Source: Calliopum simillimum
Taxonomy: Eukaryota; Arthropoda; Insecta; Diptera; Lauxaniidae
Length of the DNA stretch: 64,000 bases
Direction of reading: 5' to 3'
Assembly: GCA_951812925.1 (NCBI GenBank)
Contig: OX638371.1
Coordinates: forward strand, 3,038,001-3,102,000
Shown: piece by piece, positions 43,801 to 55,639 of the stretch
Layout: each line of letters starts with the position of its first letter
Position numbering within the stretch: position 1 is the first letter of the stretch
The notes under the pieces: model-generated
The model's input: the letters and a program-made list of their open reading frames with translations, nothing else
Told to the model about the DNA's origin: nothing
Databases searched by the model: none
Position numbers and translations under genes: made by a program

Positions 43801-46800
43801 AAAATATTTTGTTGATATTCAACAACTTCAAAGAAACGTTGACGATCATTTCGTTGTATTAAAGACAGCTCCTTTTGAGTTGTATTCAACTTTTTATTTT
43901 GACTATCCTCATCGTCTTCGTCAAGCAATGTTGATGTTGAGTTTAAAATTTGTGAGCGATCCACGGACATTGGCGAAAGAACCTCCGACACAGACATTGG
44001 TGTGGTGTCCAGTACATAGTCATCTTCGTGTATTGTTGTTTCGCTGTTGGAATAAACAATTAATTTTGGTTGTACTTTAGAGTTTTAATAAAACAATTTA
44101 TGCACCTTTTAAGAATTTGCAATTGTTTCACATAACAATTTTCTTTGTCATCAACATTTGTAGTGCTACTAACGATGATAGTATGATTAGCAGTTGTTGT
44201 TGTGCTGATGGCAACATTTTCATTTGTTGTGACATTTTTTTTATCAATACGATCTTCATAAACTGAAAATGTTTTAAATTGCTCAACGGGTACGACAGAA
44301 CTTTTCTTTTCAGCTGCATAGTTGGTATTTTCATCGTTCACTTTAACATTACCAAGTTCGCGAAAAGCCTTAAAAGAAAAAACAAGTATGAGATAAAGAG
44401 AAATGCAGTAAAAAGAATTAATTTTTTTTTTTTAATTTCATGGGAAAAATCCTGTTACGCTTGCGTGATTCTGCAAGAATTGTTGGTTTCTATGAAGTTG
44501 ATGCACATAATGACATATATGAAGACTAGTGGAAGAAAAGGCTGTACACAAACAATGTAACAACAACCATTAGGGTAAAGGCTGTTAAAGGTAGGGGGCA
44601 ATGTGACTCGCGCCAAAATGAAAATAGAAAATGCTGCCAAAGTAAAGATTAAGGAAATTGTTACATAAAGACAAATGCATAACGGATGAACATGAATATG
44701 AAAAAGATTATAATTTTAACATGAAGTCTAGGTTTGTAAAGAAGAAAAAGAATGCTAAATAGAAAAATAATTTGAATCGTCACAAATTGTTCCAAATTCT
44801 TGATTTTTAGTTGTCTCTATGATTCCAGCAGAGTGGAGGTCATACAAAAAAAGTCTTAAAGGAATCTTCTGCTTATTTGGCAGTTTTTATTGGCATCAAT
44901 TCGAAAGAGATCAGACTTTATCTATACATATACGGCGCTAGGAAATAACGCCCAAAAAAAAAAAAAAAAAACGAAATAACGCCCAAAAAATAAAATGATG
45001 TAATAACGCCCAAAATAAAAAACGAAATAACGCCCAAAAAATATAAAATAACGCCCAAAAACAAAAACGAAATAACGCCCAAATTATCTTCATACAAATT
45101 TGGGCGATAATCATTTTCGAAATAACGCCCAAAAATTTAGCCTTTATCTCGTTTTTTTGGGCGTTTCGTTTTATTTTTAAAAAATGAAATAACGCTCAAA
45201 TTATTTTAATTTTACAAATAAATTTTGGGCGTTATTTCCAAAATGATTATCGCCCAAATTTATATGAAAATAATTTGGCCGTTATTTCGATTTTGATTTT
45301 GGGCGTTATTTCATATTTTTTGGGCGTTATTTCGTTTTTTATTTTGGGCGTTATTACGTCATTTTATTTTTTGGGCGTTATTTCGTTTTTTTAAAAAAAG
45401 GAAATAACGCCAAAAAAAAAAAACGAAATAAAGCCCAAATTTTTGGGCGTTATTTCCAAAATGATTATCGCCTAAATTTATATGAAAACAATTTCGGCGT
45501 TATTTCGTTTTTTTTTTTGGGCGTTATTTCCTTGGGCGTTATTTCCTAACGCCTACATATACATATATAAAAATTAATGAAACGGCTGGGCCGATCACCG
45601 TGAAAATTTATATTTATAGGTTTTTGGGTACGCGTGTTTCTGCATCATTAGTTTTTTCGGTACCCCATGTCGGAACCAAATTTTTTTTTTGTTTTTCGTG
45701 TTTTCTATGCGTTTCATGATTTTTTACGACAGTTTAGAGGAAAAAAATTTTTCCACCCAACGGTCCCCCCAAATATTTATATTTTTTTTATTTTCGTTTT
45801 TTTCGTGTTTTCTACGCGTCTTATGACTTGTTAGGACATTTTAGAAGAAACAAATTTTTTGTCTATCTTGGTTGTCTGAAACAAAAATTTATAAATTTTT
45901 TTTTTTTGTATTTTTCGTGTTTCCAAAAAAAAAAAAGATGGACATGGATGAGATTTGGTACATGTATTAAGAGTATCGGGACAAATAATGTCCTTAAAAA
46001 CGTCATACCTCTTAAACTATTTAACGCACAATGAAATGATATTTGGCACATAAATAAATTGCATTGCGAAAATTTACATTCTTTGGAAATGCCACGGCCT
46101 CTGTACAAGAGAAGAGTGAAATGCTAGTATGTAATACATACTATAAAATGTAAAAAAATTGTCTAAACATTTTTATACAATAGAAAAACAGATATTTGAT
46201 AATTTTGAACATAAACATTACAGACCGCGGTCTCTAGAAAACAAAATCTCGAAAATTAAATGTATTTTTTTATGGAATTTGTTTTCTTTGCAAATATTCC
46301 CAGATTATATTTCTGTAGTAGGAAGTGAGAAAACGTACACCTTTAAATACTGTTCCCAATAATTTCCATTGCGTAATTGTTTTTTTGATGATTTTGCTTA
46401 TAATTCGACAAATTAAGGAAGGAAATGTGTACATTGGATTTGATTATTTAAAGAGTTAGTTATTTTTAAGATCAATTTAAAATAAAAATGTTACGTACGA
46501 ATATGAAGATAATAACACAGCTCAACTTGAAAAATGTATTTTGAATGAGAATAGTCATTTTAATTTTAGGGCCGCTGAATCCGAATTCGACCACAGAATT
46601 GCTCTATCACGTCAGGTTTCTAAATATCCTAACGTAAAAGTGCAAGAAACGATACTTTTCCCCTATATTTGAGTTTATGTATCATAGTGAAAATTTTTTC
46701 TCAAAAAACTGTATTAAGGATCTTAAAGTGCGAGTCTTTTTCTTTCGAATGCCGTTGAGTTTACTCAAATATATTTTTTTTTTCATCAAGATATCGCCTT

Positions 46801-48610
46801 TTTTTTTAGGTCTTACATATATAAGCTTAAATTTTCAAAATGCGATACATCAAGGAGAAAAAGATTTTTGAACAAACTCAGCGGCATTCGGAAGGGAAAG
46901 ACATGCACTTTAAGATTCTAAGCGCAGATTTTTGAGAAATTTTTTTTCGCGAGATATAGGCGAAAATAGCGTTTTTTTTTGCACTTTTAGGTAACCATGT
47001 TTAAAAATCTGACGTGATAGAGCAATTCTGCGGCCGGATTCGGATTCAGGGACCCTCAAGCTACGCAAAATGACTCATTCAAAATACATTTTTCAAGTGG
47101 AGCTGTTATTAGCTGAATCCAAATCCGACCTAAGAATTGCTCTATCGCTATTTCCAGATATTCTAACTTAAAAATACAAAAATTCCGATTTACTTCGGAA
47201 TGAAAGCAATCTTCAAGAGCTCTGCATTGCGACAAATAAGATGGAATCAGATTTGTTTTTCAACAAATAAAATTTGCCAATGGGTCCTATTCGATTTACC
47301 GAAACAAAAATCTGATTTGGTGTTAATTATTGAAATGCCGAGCTCTTGAAAATTGTTTTCATTCCGATTCCGAAGTGAATCGGATTTCAGAACATGCCTG
47401 ATTGTTTTTGGATAAAGTGCACCAAATTCCATTGTAAATATTCTAAATATTGAAAAGGGGGATAAAAATAACCATTTTTTATTGCAGTACAGTGTAGTCT
47501 AAGATTTCAAATTGTAAGAAAATTTATGTTGAAAAAAGTTTATTGCTTTAATACTGTATGACTCCCGTGCAAAAATACTTTAACTTTTAATGAGCAATTT
47601 TAAATGCTTTCTTATTGTATTATTGAAACAAATTTGAATATATTGCAATGAACATTATTGTTTCTTAAACCTTTTTGTTATTAATTATTATTGTTATGCT
47701 TGGATAATGAAAATAGTGCTTCAATAATTTTAACAAAAGAATGCGACCGAGCGAAAAAAAAAAAATGAATACCCTTAGCATGGAAGACGAAACGAATCGT
47801 GTGACTGAAAGTCCAACGTTAATATCAGCCGATTGAGAGTTTTCATGAAGAGCTTGCTTTGACTTGAGCGTTTATTTTAGCACAAAGTATAAAGTTTTTA
47901 ACAAAAATTTTAATTCTTGTTTATAGTTTTACGATTTAAGTAGATTAAAATGAAGTCATTCGATTCGTTTCGTCTTCCATGTTGGGACTATAATTAAAAT
48001 TGAGTTTTGAAGAGGAAAACTAACACCGTGTTTTTAGCCCTTTTAAGTAAGGATATCGAAAACCATACGGATTGCAGCAATTTTTAGACCATATTTGGAA
48101 TCAGCATCGACAAATATATCGAAAATGACTATTTTTGTTTCTTTTTGATTTACATCGTCCCATTAAAATATGTAGCTTGTTTGAACACCGTGTTAGATGT
48201 ACTGTTCTAAAATGCCAACCAAAGAAAAAACGCATTATGTGAAAGTAATGGGATATTTTGCGTTGTCACTTCAAATGCTTTTTTTCCAAAGTAAAAAATA
48301 ACTATGAGAATTTGGTAAAATGCTTATTTATTTTGTTTTCTGTAAAAATGTTTATACTTATTCCGGAAATCCGAAATGATATACTTACGGCCTTGGTAGC
48401 ACCGCCACCGCCGATGATGCGCTGTTGATTTGTATTGATCGTGGCAAAATTGGAGCGTATGCCACCGCCGCCGCCACCAACAACAGATTGCTTTTCTTTA
48501 ATGGCACCACCAATGGGTTGCAATACATTTGTTCTGTTGGAGCGCTCCTTTTGCTGAAATTGAGTATTATTTTCCTTTTCTGAATCTTGATGAATTTGAA
48601 AGGTAGCCAT
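37803..48610 (-). CDS. CycA: Cyclin A
   Basis: Seven exons on the minus strand: 48389-48610, 44106-44368, 43779-44043, 38625-38848, 38347-38551, 38032-38282 and 37803-37965. They join in phase to 530 codons. Cyclin A activates CDK1/CDK2 for S phase and mitotic entry and is destroyed by APC/C. Visible features: KEN boxes at residues 12-14 and 149-151; [42 protein letters not shown]; the MRCIL form of the MRAIL docking motif (270-274); [27 protein letters not shown] [20 protein letters not shown]. No clear RxxL destruction box was seen near the N-terminus. Gly-rich runs ([12 protein letters not shown]) mark the N-terminal exon. Introns 1 (4.0 kb) and 3 (4.9 kb) are long, and intron 3 contains the RIB43A-family gene on the plus strand. 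The start fits the fly MA(T/S)FQIHQD N-terminus. Confidence 0.95.
38849..39412. other. Cyclin A intron 3, proximal part
   Basis: AT-rich intronic DNA with no recognised gene or element. Confidence 0.4.
39413..40268. mobile_element. inverted-repeat element with nested palindromes
   Basis: The left end AAAGGGTGTCCCATAATTCA pairs with the right TGAATTATGGGACAGCCTTT (one base off). A second copy of the end word (GTGTCCCATAATTCACGTAA) lies inside at about 39660. Inside are a palindrome at 39730-39920 (CAGTTTGACAGCTGACAG and inverse, with AACGCGTT arms) and the right half of family B (about 39950-40135). It is a layered, non-coding transposon cluster in Cyclin A intron 3. Confidence 0.6.
40269..40678. 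other. 5' flank of the RIB43A-family gene
   Basis: Intronic for Cyclin A and upstream of the nested gene. No TATA box of note, nothing else recognised. Confidence 0.35.
40679..41895 (+). CDS. RIB43A-like coiled-coil protein (RIBC1/RIBC2 family), nested gene
   Basis: Two exons, 40679-40801 and 40873-41895, with a 71-bp GT-AG intron (GTGAGT donor). They join in phase to 381 codons, close to vertebrate RIBC2 length. Family members are microtubule inner proteins in the A-tubule of axonemal doublets in cilia and sperm tails. Diagnostic segments: [20 protein letters not shown] near the start, [20 protein letters not shown] (about 110-129), [19 protein letters not shown] and [18 protein letters not shown]. 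Most of the rest is charged coiled coil rich in Lys, Arg, Glu and Gln. The gene lies inside Cyclin A intron 3 on the opposite strand, with AATAAA at 42022-42027 downstream. RIBC1 versus RIBC2 cannot be decided by eye. Confidence 0.92.
41896..43778. other. Cyclin A intron 3, distal part
   Basis: Downstream flank of the nested gene. AT-rich, no further gene or bounded repeat recognised. Confidence 0.4.
44924..45566. repeat. palindrome built from AATAACGCCC words
   Basis: The word AAATAACGCCCAAA or its inverse TTTGGGCGTTATTT occurs at least 15 times in about 640 bp, mostly in one orientation on the left and the inverse on the right. Outer flanks also pair (TACGGCGCTAGGAAATAACG against CGTTATTTCCTAACGCCTA). 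Copies are separated by short A- or T-rich spacers of variable length. It lies in Cyclin A intron 1. It resembles foldback elements whose arms consist of short tandem units. No coding sequence. Confidence 0.85.
45567..46510. other. Cyclin A intron 1 DNA
   Basis: AT-rich, with several TTTTCGTGTTTTCTA(T/C)GCG repeats at 45690-45820. No gene recognised. Confidence 0.4.
46511..47110. mobile_element. 600-bp foldback MITE
   Basis: The left end AATAACACAGCTCAACTTGA pairs with the right TCAAGTGGAGCTGTTATT. Arms include AAAATGTATTTTGAATGAG, AATTGCTCTATCACGTCAG and GGGCCGCTGAATCCGAATTC with inverse copies. A further AATTGCTCTATCGC word follows just outside (47136). The centre is AT-rich and non-coding. 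Confidence 0.7.
47181..47388. repeat. palindromic repeat
   Basis: AATTCCGATTTACTTCGGAA on the left pairs with ATTCCGAAGTGAATCGGATT on the right, and AAGAGCTC pairs with GAGCTCTT. The outer right flank CAGAACATGCCTG resembles the end of family B, so an ancestral relation is possible. Confidence 0.55.
47389..48388. other. Cyclin A intron 1, exon-proximal part
   Basis: AT-rich intronic DNA. GACGAAACGAATCG and its inverse CGATTCGTTTCGTC lie about 180 bp apart (47785 and 47960). Nothing else recognised. Confidence 0.4.
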
Positions 48611-50011
48611 TTTTTTAGTTTTCAGTTGTTTCTGTTCGGGTCGGGTCTTAAAGAGCGGTACTTTTATATTGTTGTTGTTGTTTTTATTATTTTTAGCTTT
48701 TTATAAATATTAGAATTCTAAAATTCAAAAAAATATACACGAATTTCCAATAACCCAAAATATATTTTTGACGTTTGAAGCCTGGCTTTCGTTTTTCGTT
48801 CGTATTTTTGTTGTTGGTTTATTGGTCTGTAGTGTCGCTGTGTGGTGATGGAATTTTTCTGTACTGTTTTTTGTTGTTGTCTTTTGCGGGTTCCTGTGAT
48901 CTCACTAGCGGTGGTGGTGGTTTAATGTTGGAAATCATCAATGTTGTTGGTATTTTATGTATTTGGATCTTTTTTTTTTTTGTTTTGGAAAATGGTGGAT
49001 TCTCCTGATCGTGTTTTCTTTACCACTGCAATCCTAATTCTCATCAAACATATAAATTGTTTATGTAATAAACGTACATATTTTGATTTTGATACAATTT
49101 ATTAAAGAAAATATTTTAACACATTTAAGCTTTGCAAAATCAATTTAAAAACCAAACACACACACACGCACAATGGAATTGATCGGTTATTCGCTAAAAC
49201 TGCAACATTTCGCGCAGAGGCTTTCAGTTTTTTATGTTTATTTGGCAATTATTTTTACAATTGCCAGTTTCTTTTTTATTTATTTGTATTTAAGTTCGGT
49301 GAATTTTATTTTAAGCCACGCTTTATTTCAACAACTCCGCTTCAAAGTTATCCGCTTGTCGCCACTGCTTTAATTTTTAAATTTGTGCGCGCCAGCAAAT
49401 TTCATTGCAGTTGTTGCCAGATAGTTCTATTTTTATGCTTTTCATGTACACGAAAATCATCCGAATCTTAATGAAATTTCCGTGAAGCATAGGTTACGTT
49501 TTGAAATTCTTTAAATGGTTAATTAATAATAGCTGTGTTTTTGTGAACACTTTATCTGGAGTTGTCTTAAGCATATTTGCTTATCTGTGTTAAGCTAAGC
49601 ACATTTGTTGTTGCTACTACAACCATTTGTCAGAATAAATGTCCGTACATAAGTCCAAATAAAGTGTCAACAAAAAACACAGCTTATAACACATGTAAAC
49701 TTTACCGCATTGCAAGCCTTTTATGCACAAAAAAATGTTTTCTCTTGTAAATCAACACATCTCAAGCCCTCCCCAACAATTGAAATTTTCCACAAATCAG
49801 ACATTTAACTACAGCCTGGCTACACTGCTGAGTGCTATTGCGCTTTCGTTGAGCATTTTGCGTCGTCGCACAACAACAACAAGCTCACATATACAACGGC
49901 GAATTTAATTTTGTAGTTTTAATTTCGCCGCACAAAACTAACGAGTGCTTTGTTGTTGTTGTAATCAGCATAAATTTCCAGGGCTACAGTAAGGTAAAAT
50001 AATTAAATCTG
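48611..50011. other. Cyclin A upstream region
   Basis: Should contain the Cyclin A 5' UTR and promoter. No TATA box that I would trust, and no coding exon recognised. The open frames here are low-complexity. Confidence 0.4.
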
Positions 50012-50140
50012 AGGGCCATTTTCACAATGTTCAGTTAAAATTTATCTTCCAGATAAATAAAAATTTTGTATGAAATTTAATGTCAAAGTTTCAGTTAAAA
50101 TTCTAGTTAAGGCTTAACTGAACATTGTGAAACTGACCCT
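50012..50140. mobile_element. short foldback MITE
   Basis: The left AGGGCCATTTTCACAATGTT pairs with the right AACATTGTGAAACTGACCCT, and both arms continue with CAGTTAAAA-type words. A solo right-arm word (TTTTAACTGAACATTGTGAA) also occurs at about 50780. Confidence 0.65.
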
Positions 50141-50350
50141 AAATGTGTTTGTGCCAAATTTTGTGTGGACTTTTAGTTGGCCTTTCGTTTCGAACGAAAA
50201 AAAGTGATATTCAGAAAGAAAAATGCAGAATTTTTTAAGAAACGAAATCGATATAAATACCTTTCAGTCGATAAAAACGTGTAGGATTTAACAATGTGAT
50301 TTACAAATCACAGCAAAGCTAAATCTCCGGTGGAAACGTAATATAAAAAT

Positions 50351-50495
50351 AGATTAAGGCCCCTATTGCGAATAGAAACGAAATTAATATGGTAATATAG
50401 TTGTCTCTTTTTAACTTATATTAATTGCGCACATTGAAATAGAGAAAAGTATTTCCTTCCCATTCGCGTTTCTATTCGAAATAGGGACCTAAATC
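50351..50495. mobile_element. short foldback MITE
   Basis: AGATTAAGGCCCCTATTGCG is mirrored by the complement of CGAAATAGGGACCTAAATCT; inner AATAGAAACGAAAT pairs with GCGTTTCTATTCG. Non-coding. Confidence 0.6.
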
Positions 50496-50889
50496 TGATT
50501 AAAAATTAAGTATTTCTTGCTCCTAAAAATACATTACATACAAAAAAGTGAACTGTGGCTTTTGTCAATCTTTTTGAAGGTCATTTAGAGCTCGCTCAAC
50601 GTCAACTTTTGCAAAACTTTGAGTTGGTGCGGTTTTTATTTTATTACGATCTTAAGAATTCTCGAAATGAGTTGCATGATATATGAATTTTTTTTCTTGA
50701 ATCAAGGTATATAAAAAAAATAATAACTGAAACCTAAAATTAACACAAAATTTTATAAAAAAAATGTAAAAGTTAAATTTTAACTGAACATTGTGAAATT
50801 GGTCCTTAGTTGATAAATACTATACAATATTCTTGTACATACAAGTTCTTATTAAAATAAATTGTTTTGTTCTTCCGTAACTCCTAGGA

Positions 50890-51220
50890 GAGTGTAAGAA
50901 CAAATTGCTTATATGGCAAGCGCCACGCTCTCGACTCTGAGTTTACCTAGATTTTGCGTAGAGCATGCATTTACTGCTCTGAGTGTTTGAGTGAAATTCG
51001 GTTGGTTTTTTTTTTTTTTTTAAATCTGGCAGTATAGCATTTCGAAACTTTCGCTTATATGGGAGGTTTGGGTTAAATTTGGTTGGATTATCTCAAAAAA
51101 CACTTTCAGTATATCATTTTAAAGCTTTTGCGTATATGGGAGGTGCCACACCCTAGTCCGAATTTGCCTTGTTTTAGCTCAGAGCTTGTACTTACTATCC
51201 CTAGTATTTATTTGTATTTG
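50890..51220 (-). repeat. inverse copies of the 137-bp repeat unit
   Basis: ATATGGGAGGTGCCACACCC, GGTTGGATTATCTCAAAAAA and AGCTCAGAGCTTGTACTTAC are the reverse complement of the units at 52340-52985. About two to three partial units, in opposite orientation to the array 1.2 kb downstream. Confidence 0.6.
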
Positions 51221-52339
51221 GCTTTTGTTTTTGCAAATTATGCTCTTATTATTGCATTTTGAATATATTTTTTGTATGGGCGGTAGGCATGTCCGTTGAC
51301 CGATTTCGCTCATTTTCAATCCCCCGAGCTAACTTTGACGTCGAAATCAGAATACGAAATTTCATTGAATTATGTTTCTCAGTTTTCCCAAAATATGTAT
51401 TTCCACGCACACCCAGCCAGCCAGCCAGACAGACGGACGGACATGGCTATATCCACTCAGGAAGTGACGCTGAAGAATATATATACTTTTCCATGCCTGC
51501 CACGCCTCCTTCTCTGCGTTACAAACGGTAGGACAAAGTGAATATAACCTGGGCGTAGGGTATAAAAAATTCATTTCATGTCTACACTATGCTTTTTAAA
51601 AATCCAATTTGTTTAATAAATTGCATTTTATTTTAAAGTGTTGAAAATTTTTTTCAGCATAATTTCCAAGTGTCCTCATTTTGTTTTTTTCTTTTGCTTA
51701 TTTTCTTTCGAGTTCCTTTCAGCAACACTAATTTAATTGCAATGAATGTAAACTTAAGATGAAGAAAAACAAATTTGTCAAAATACGTATGAATGATGTT
51801 CATTTTCTTTTTAAAATTTTTTTCTATTTTACTATTTTTTTCTGTGCTTATTTTCCTAATTTTTGCATTTTTTTTTTCTTGTTTACTTTGGGAAAAATGG
51901 TGTCATTTATTTGCAAAGTGTTGGCATTAGGTCACAATTATGAAAATCCATGCAAGTTGCAGTTTTGCATTTTCCTCTGTTGTTGTGTTGACGGCACTGT
52001 AGGAAAATACGGAGTAGGTGACTTTGTGTCAGATTTGAAATCGCTCAACGGACATGCCAACCGCTCATACAAAAATTATATTCAAAATGCAACTTTACAC
52101 CACGACTCGACGTGCAATTATTCATGTTATAATTTATGTATATTATAATTTTTTTTTATGTCAAAATTGATGTGATTTGATGTTATGGAATTTTTATTTC
52201 ATAACATTTTGGTGTCTTCACTAGATATTTTGCTGTTATGACCTAAACTATTGCATGATTTATTGCTTGTCGTGTAGGGGCGTTAGGAGTATTTTTCACG
52301 ACGATTTTACAAAAATACACATAAATACTAAATAAATTA
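51221..52339. other. spacer between inverse repeat arrays
   Basis: Contains a short CAGCCAGCCAGACAGACGG-type tract (51412-51440) and AT-rich DNA. No gene supported; the 129-codon frame at 51759-52148 shows no domain. Confidence 0.4.
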
Positions 52340-52985
52340 AGCGCATGTTCTGAACAAAACCAGGCAAACTCAGACAAGAAGGCGTGGCACCTCCCATATA
52401 AACAAAAGTTTAAAAATGCTATACAGAAAAAGGTTTTCGAGATAATCCAACTTCATTTCAATCATACACTAAGAGCTGTAAATGCAAGCTCTGACAAAAG
52501 CCAAAATCGAACAAGAGGGCGTGGCACCTCCCATATAAGCAAAAGCTTCAAAGTCCTATACGGAAATCTTTTTTTGAGATAATCCAACAAAGTTTCACTC
52601 ACATACTAAAAATTAAAGCTCTGAGCAAAAACTAGCCATATCGTACAAGTGGGCGCGTCACCTCCCATTTTTGCAAAAGCTTCAAAGTGCTACACAGAAA
52701 ACTTTTTTTGAGATAGTCCAACTAAATTTCAGTCAGACACTAAGGACAGTATATGCAAACTCTAAGCTTAAACTAGGCAAACTCGGAAAAGAGGGAGAGG
52801 CACCTCCCATATTAAGATTCAAAATACTATACTGGAAGCATTTTTTGAGATAATCTAACGAAATTTCACTCAGATACTGAGAACAGTAAGGGCAAGATCA
52901 GATCTGAGCAAAAGTTATTGGAATTACGATGAGAGGTCGTGTCACCTCCCGTACAGGCAAAATTTAAAAAATACTGCAGCTTAGG
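52340..52985 (+). repeat. tandem array of ~137-bp units
   Basis: GGCGTGGCACCTCCCATATA or a close variant recurs at 52381, 52518, 52652, 52793 and 52935 (spacing 134-142 bp). Each is followed by GCAAAAGCTTCAAAGT-like, TTTTTTTGAGATAATCCAAC and TTTCACTCA-like blocks. Five diverged units. Inverse units at 50890-51220 make this a long-range inverted pair. Non-coding. Confidence 0.7.
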
Positions 52986-55639
52986 GTATTTAATGTTTGG
53001 CCAGGCCAAAGGTAACAAACTTTAAAGGCTTATCCATTATGATTAAATATGTGGAAAAACTATGTAATACACCACAATATGAAAGATCTTCTGTGCATCC
53101 TTCTTTTCTATTAAAGCTGTTTTAGACTGTTTCTAAGTCTCGCCACTGCCATGAGATAAATTTTCCAAGTTCAGTTCAATAGGACTTTAGAATACCGGAA
53201 TCTAGGCACTTGATTTTGTGTGTTATTGCGACAAGTCATATGCATAAAACATGCCATGATGTTTCAAGATTCTCTTAATAGAGTGTGCAGGAATCATCTT
53301 CTTTAGGTGGTTTTTAATTCTACAGTATCCTGTTAATACTTCAGTGTAGACTTTAATATTTTTTTTCTTCTGAGGCTTAAACTAAGTTGCACCTTTACGC
53401 ATTTTGGATTAATTCCCCGTTTCATCCGTTGGCTATTATTCTTCCATTTCCGTTAATATGAATTACTGATACGCTGCAGCGATATCCTACTGGGTTGATA
53501 TACATGCTTGCAAGTGCTGTATGTGTGAGTTCAAAACGCCTTAAGCTTGTGTAAATGAGCGCTTTCTGTTGATGAAATGTTTTGCTGTTGCGCTGTACTC
53601 GTAATTTGTTGCTGTAGTTGTAGTTGTTTGTAAGATTTTTGTAAAAATTTCTTTGAAAAACATTCTTGTTGTGTTTGTTATTTTGATTTGTTTTCATTAC
53701 ATGTTTTTTTCTGCTGCTTTGATGTTATTTAAAGAGAAAAGCGGAACAATTTTTAATAAAAGCTTTCTTCCGTTCACTTTGAAGTTGCATACAACCAACA
53801 TACGTACGAGCATAATGCAGCGTTATTAATAGCGGAAACGGAAGTAACAGGAAATCACTGATTAAAGCAACAAAGTGCTGTGAAATTACAAGAAGTAACG
53901 GAAATATGAGGGAAATATGCAGCGTTTGCTTGAAATGAAAATGTTGGAATTTTTCTTAAAAATGCAATGCATAGTTTTTTTTTGATGCAAAAGACGATAC
54001 TTTACTTATGAATAACTTATTTATATAAAAACGCTACGGAACCTCTGGCAAATTTGTCATAATTCTATTTCTTAATCCTCAACGCAGCGTAACCAGCTTG
54101 ATTACAGCGCTTTCCTTGAAATTAAATGACAATATTCTTTTAATTATACACGTAAGTCTTGACGTTGGTGTTTGATTAATTTTCTCACGTTGTTGTTGTT
54201 GCCTAAGCAAGGACCCGAGCCAGTGGCATAATTGCAAAAAAGGCCATACCACCATGAGCAGCATTTTGTTGTAATTACAAATTATAATTTATTATCCTTT
54301 TTTGACAGACATCCTTTTTTTTGAAGACGTGGCTGATTTTATTCGACATTTTCTGCTGAAAAACAACAACTGTTGATTTAGGTCAATAGTGCGTTGTCAG
54401 GTTTTTGCCATTCCATCTTTCATATTATTGAAGTTCAAAATTACAGGAAATTTGAAAAAAATTTTACTGAACGGAAAAAGTAAAAAGGGGAAAAAAATAC
54501 AAAGAAAAAAGTTCCGGTAAAAATGACTAAAACAGAAATCGTTACCTTTCTTGCATTTATCATATTTTTCAATAGCAGCAATATTGTTAAAAATTTTTCC
54601 TTTATTATTTACTACGCGTTTTTAAGCGTTTTCTTTTTGGCAACAACAACAACACAATAGTACTTACAACAACAGAAAAACTATGTCAACATTGTTTCTC
54701 GCCCCAAACAGAACTTATGCAGCAAGCAAGCAGCCAAGAAGTTTTGTTACAGAAAAACCAATGACTTTTTCAAGAGTTTGAATGCTCTTTCCGTACTGCT
54801 TGGAGATTCCTTTATAAATAGTTACTCGATACATTCGAACAGAAAGCTGATATCGTCGTTTCAGTTGCAAACTATCCTAGTTGCATAAAAATTGAATTCA
54901 AGCTTGATTTTGAAAATAATGTAAAATTTTTTTTTCTGAATCATGTTCTATTTAGGGCTCTTTTAAAGAGGGCATCAAACAATGCCCACTTAGAATGAAG
55001 ATCACCCTACGTTTGATCTTGTACATGTTCACAAAGAGGCGTGGCACTGTCCTAAATTTTAAAATTTTTTAGGCCATATCTCGTAAACTATATATTTTGA
55101 TGAAATTTGGTATACTCGTGCCGATTGTTAGAACAATTAAGTGGGCTACATTAAGGGAGTGCCACGTCTACTTTTCAACAACTGAAAATTTCAGTTTCAT
55201 ATAAGGAAAGTTGTCCAGTTGTGGGCACCCCGACATAATTTTTGACAGTCACCAGATGTAGCTGATCCGACAATTGTCGTTTGCGCACTATGTCAGCACG
55301 ATGTTTTAGTGCTGACACCGAAGCGAATAGACGCATAAGCGTGGTAGCTACAGTCGATCACATCTTGTCATCTATGAAAATCCAGAGTTATCTAATTTTT
55401 TATTGTGTTCAAAGTGCAATAATTTGTAGTGAATTATCGCAAAAAGGTTTGTGTAATGTATATTTGTGAAAGAAATTCAATATATTTTGCGATTTATATC
55501 GGTTTAATGAAAATGTTCGAACAAAAAATTGGCTGATAATTTTTTCACTGCTCTGAATTTCCCAGTTGTGGGCAGGCACTAACATTTAAACGCTTGTGAG
55601 CACCTATTTTTTTCACTTAAAGCGTATGTTTGGCCAAAA
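52986..55639. other. intergenic DNA
   Basis: No gene recognised. AT-rich with scattered GTT/CAA microsatellite. A GAGGCGTGGCAC word at about 55037 is a relic of the 137-bp repeat. The 91-codon minus-strand frame at 53422-53697 is Asn/Lys-rich low complexity. Confidence 0.4.

Noticed and set aside
44936..45560. CRISPR-like array
   Set aside because: Units are only 10-12 bp with A/T-rich irregular spacers and switch orientation, in a eukaryotic intron. This is a foldback repeat, not a CRISPR.
51759..52148. A 129-codon plus-strand frame with a Phe-rich start and some Cys
   Set aside because: No motif, and it lies between repeat arrays. Not enough to call a gene.
53422..53697. Asn/Lys-rich 91-codon minus-strand frame
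   Set aside because: Low-complexity translation of AT-rich and GTT-rich DNA, with no splice context or domain.
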